Of a DNA stretch of 7,368 bases, positions 5,445-7,368 are shown in pieces. Each line of letters begins with the position of its first letter. Position 1 is the stretch's first letter. Both the position numbers and the translations under genes were made by a program. Below the pieces are notes generated by a model. That model saw only the letters and a program-made list of their open reading frames with translations, was not told where the DNA came from and ran no database searches. Source of the DNA: an uncultured Kiritimatiellota bacterium (GTDB taxonomy: Bacteria; Verrucomicrobiota; Kiritimatiellia; RFP12; UBA1067); the NCBI GenBank assembly GCA_934675625.1, contig CAKURH010000129.1, positions 1 through 7,368 on the forward strand, given 5' to 3'.

Positions 5445-6592
5445 CGGGAGGCGTTTCGCCAGTCGCGCATGGTCAGGCCGAAGCGGCGCTTGAAGGCCGT
5501 CTGGAGCCACGGCACGTTTGCGAAGCCGCAGGAGAGGGCGATGGAGCTGATGGGGCGTTCCGTCTTCTGCAGGAGGTCGCAGACCGCCCCGAAACGCGCG
5601 CGGGCGATCATCTCGCGCACCGTTCCCTTGCCCTGCTCCCTGAACCTCAGGTCGAGCAGCTTCCGGGAGATGCCGAGGTGCTTGGCGACAGCCTCGACCG
5701 TGACGTGTCGCCGCGCGTTCTGCCGGATGTAGTCCTCGGCTGCGGCGAAGAGATGGGCGGACGGCGCAATCGGGATGGACGAGTCGCGCTCGCAGACCTG
5801 CACGGAGGCTGAGACCTCGGCGCGCCGCTTCGGCGGCTTCCCGCTCGCGAGCCGAAGGGCGGTTTTGCGGGCCGCCGAGAATCCGAGGCTTTCGTAGGGC
5901 AGGACGACGCTGGACACGCTCGGCTGGACGAACGCCGTGGCGACGGGATCGTCGTCGACGCCGAGCACGGACACCTGCCGGGGCACGTGAACGCCGTTTT
6001 CGCGGCAGCATCGGATGAGTGCGGCCGCGTCGCGGTCATAGGCGCAGAAGACGGCGGCCGGCTTGGCGAGGGCCTTGATCCACGCGCTGGTGTCGGACGG
6101 GCTTTCGCTGTGTTCGCACGTTTCGGCGGTTCGTCTGCGCTTCGAGAGCGCCTGCTTGAATCCTTCGCGCCGCTGCCGGATGAAGCTTTGCCCGGAGGCG
6201 TCGGAGTAGAAGCCGAACGACGCGAAGTTCCCGAGACCCAGGAGATACGCGGCGGCTTTCTGTCCGATGGCCGTGTTGTCCGTCGAATAGGAATAGATGT
6301 CCGGGTCGTCGCCTAGGGATTCGCGCGGACGGCCGAAGACGCAGATGGGCGGGTGTCGGTTCCCGTAATGCGCGAGAATGTCGGGCGCAACGTCCTCCTT
6401 GGCGAAGATGGCGTCGAAGGGCTTGGGACTGTCCGCGAACGCCGTGCGCGCTTCGGTGACGTCGGCGACGGTCACGTCCCAGGACGTCTTGCTGCGGGTG
6501 AACCGCGCGATTCCTTGAAGAAACCGGCGGTTGGACTCGTACCGCAGGTCGAGAATGATGAGGATGTTCGTCTTGTCTCTTTTCTTGCTCAT
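5438..6592 (-). CDS. XylR-type transcription regulator (LacI-like sensor plus AraC HTH)
   Basis: The 384-residue protein has the architecture of E. coli XylR (392 residues). Residues about 8-275 form a periplasmic-binding-protein-like sensor: NILIILDLRYE, STDNTAIGQKAAAYLLGLG (103-121), RREGFKQAL (141-149), then VPRQVSVLGVDDDP (203-216) as in LacI/GalR proteins, and CERDSS (267-272). No LacI-type HTH precedes it. Residues about 283-380 are an AraC DNA-binding domain with two HTHs: TVEAVAKHLGISRKLL (298-313) and PISSIALSCGFANVPWLQTAFKRRFG (347-372). In this family the sensor usually binds a sugar and the AraC part activates nearby catabolic genes. No sugar gene is visible here, so ligand and targets are unknown. 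ATG 6592-6590 is preceded by only a weak AGGG 8 nt upstream. It is convergent with cysK and divergent from the ATPase gene. Confidence 0.88.
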   Translation of the reverse strand: MSKKRDKTNILIILDLRYESNRRFLQGIARFTRSKTSWDVTVADVTEARTAFADSPKPFDAIFAKEDVAPDILAHYGNRHPPICVFGRPRESLGDDPDIYSYSTDNTAIGQKAAAYLLGLGNFASFGFYSDASGQSFIRQRREGFKQALSKRRRTAETCEHSESPSDTSAWIKALAKPAAVFCAYDRDAAALIRCCRENGVHVPRQVSVLGVDDDPVATAFVQPSVSSVVLPYESLGFSAARKTALRLASGKPPKRRAEVSASVQVCERDSSIPIAPSAHLFAAAEDYIRQNARRHVTVEAVAKHLGISRKLLDLRFREQGKGTVREMIARARFGAVCDLLQKTERPISSIALSCGFANVPWLQTAFKRRFGLTMRDWRNASRH

Positions 6593-6623
6593 GGTGAGGG
6601 CCCTGTTTCGTCATCGGTTGGAA

Positions 6624-6652
6624 AGTATAGCCGATTCGCCCGAAAGGTTCAA
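6624..6652 (-). promoter_or_regulatory. Promoter of the XylR-like regulator
   Basis: Read on the - strand, TTGAAC (6652-6647) is followed by a 17-nt spacer and TATACT (6629-6624). This gives four of six matches at -35 and five of six at -10 with optimal spacing. A start near 6617 leaves a leader of about 25 nt before the ATG at 6592. Unlike the + strand promoters here it has no TG extension. Confidence 0.6.
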
Positions 6653-6726
6653 GGCCGCTTGTCGTTCATACAACCATTGAATCGGTATTGCTTCTAACCA
6701 ACGTGGAACTTGTCTCTCTGCGGGCT

Positions 6727-6773
6727 GAAAATGAGAACGCAATGCGGAAAATTCAATTTGAACGACCTTTCCG
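6727..6773. promoter_or_regulatory. Cluster of repeats, possible operator between divergent genes
   Basis: In this AT-richer gap the direct repeat GAAAAT occurs at 6727-6732 and 6747-6752, 20 bp apart, or two DNA turns. This overlaps nested inverted repeats: CGGAAA (6745-6750) with TTTCCG (6768-6773), and TTCAA-T-TTGAA (6752-6762). AraC-family activators commonly bind direct repeats at about two-turn spacing just upstream of -35. The cluster ends 22 nt before the -10 of the ATPase gene, which would place an activator well. The repeats are visible; binding by the neighbouring regulator is a guess. The rest of 6593-6808 holds only the two promoters. Confidence 0.3.
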
Positions 6774-6792
6774 TTTTCGGCACGGCGAGATA

Positions 6793-6801
6793 TGATATAC
6801 T
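6793..6801 (+). promoter_or_regulatory. Extended -10 promoter of the ATPase gene, leaderless
   Basis: TGATATACT (TATACT at 6796-6801) is an extended -10 identical to that of cysK. No good -35 is found 16-18 nt upstream, where the sequence is TTTTC-rich. The ATG begins 7 nt after the hexamer, exactly where transcription normally starts, and the intervening bases contain no Shine-Dalgarno. A leaderless mRNA beginning at or next to the A of the ATG is therefore likely. Confidence 0.6.
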
Positions 6802-6808
6802 ATCTGCT

Positions 6809-7368
6809 ATGAAATCTGAGCAGATACCCTACGGCGTCAAGGACTTCAAGCGCATCCGCCTGGAGGACTTCTACTACGTCGACAAGACCGCGTTCATCCG
6901 CAAGATGGAGGCGCGCGCGAACTTCCTCTTCTTCGTGCGGCCGCGCCGGTTCGGCAAGTCGCTCCTCTGCGAGACGCTCAGGTGCTACTACGACGTCGCG
7001 GAGAAGGAGAACTTCGACCGCCTCTTTGGCGGGCTCGACATCGGCAAGAGCCCGACGGCGAACGCGAGCCGGTACTTCGTCCTTTCTTTCGATTTCTCCT
7101 TCGTCGGTCGGTGCGAGGGAAACAGCTGGAGCGAGAAGTTCGCCCGCTACCTTGATCTCACGCTTGAATCGTTCATCCGTGCGCATGCGGAGGTGCTGGC
7201 GAAAGACCCCGACGGAAAGGACATGCTGGAGAAGGTGGGCGCGGACGCGAAGTATGACGCGATTGTCTCGGCGGCGAAGCGCCTCGGCTACGGCGTCTAC
7301 GTGATCGTGGACGAGTACGACAACTTCACGAACGAGATCGTCTCGACGGCGGGGAAGGTGCCCTACAA
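6809..7368 (+). CDS. AAA-ATPase-like protein (AAA-ATPase_like family), cut by the window edge
   Basis: The first 186 residues are present and the frame is open to the end of the window. The start has the family pattern PYGVKDFKRIRLEDFYYVDKT (7-27), then a P-loop variant RPRRFGKSLL (44-53) with K50 as the phosphate-binding lysine. YVIVDEYDN (164-172) is the Walker B strand with its acidic pair. In PF09820-type proteins this N-terminal ATPase is usually followed by a PD-(D/E)XK nuclease-like domain (DUF1703) in a total of roughly 500-600 residues; that part would lie beyond the edge. The cellular role of the family is not established, and many gut anaerobes carry multiple copies. Alternative starts are unlikely because family homology begins within a few residues of this ATG. 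No transposase or repeat boundary is seen beside it. Confidence 0.85.
   Translation, partial: MKSEQIPYGVKDFKRIRLEDFYYVDKTAFIRKMEARANFLFFVRPRRFGKSLLCETLRCYYDVAEKENFDRLFGGLDIGKSPTANASRYFVLSFDFSFVGRCEGNSWSEKFARYLDLTLESFIRAHAEVLAKDPDGKDMLEKVGADAKYDAIVSAAKRLGYGVYVIVDEYDNFTNEIVSTAGKVPY

Noticed and set aside
5100..6011. 303-codon - strand frame overlapping the regulator and the end of cysK
   Set aside because: It is out of frame with the well-supported regulator and extends antisense into cysK; its sequence is Arg-rich without family features.

Overview
The window comes from a GC-rich bacterial chromosome whose coding frames are dominated by G/C-ending codons. Three clues point to an anaerobic, possibly gut-associated member of the PVC superphylum, perhaps a Kiritimatiellae or Lentisphaerae-like lineage: a XylR-type regulator joining a LacI-like sensor to an AraC DNA-binding domain, a PurF-family enzyme of the divergent kind I associate with Bacteroidetes-like anaerobes, and an AAA-ATPase-like gene of a family common in gut anaerobes. 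The lineage is inferred from gene content only. No rRNA or other phylogenetic marker is present.

Layout. Positions 1-140 hold a perfect 24-bp stem-loop and an extended -10 promoter. Positions 141-2751 form a tightly packed + strand operon: an unusual fusion of a Sua5/YrdC (tRNA threonylcarbamoylation) domain with a Maf nucleotide pyrophosphatase domain, then folB (dihydroneopterin aldolase) overlapping it by ATGA, then xseA (exonuclease VII large subunit) 5 nt later. A new promoter buried in the end of xseA drives a purF-like gene (2809-4272). A strong promoter with a palindrome in its spacer drives cysK (4379-5299). A XylR-like regulator lies convergent to cysK on the - strand (5438-6592). 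A divergently transcribed, apparently leaderless AAA-ATPase-like gene starts at 6809 and runs off the right edge.

Function. Most of the window is housekeeping metabolism: tRNA modification, nucleotide-pool cleaning, folate, DNA repair, purine and cysteine synthesis. These genes are not one pathway. The right-hand part (regulator plus ATPase) is more accessory in character, and no sugar-utilisation genes are visible beside the regulator.

Most notable points: (1) the Sua5-Maf fusion; (2) a PurF homologue that keeps the cysteine nucleophile and PRPP loop but has lost the other glutamine-binding residues, and carries an extra cysteine-rich tail; (3) repeated use of extended -10 promoters, two of them so close to the start codon that the mRNAs should be leaderless or nearly so. 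I see no convincing new multi-gene system, CRISPR array, transposon or RNA gene.
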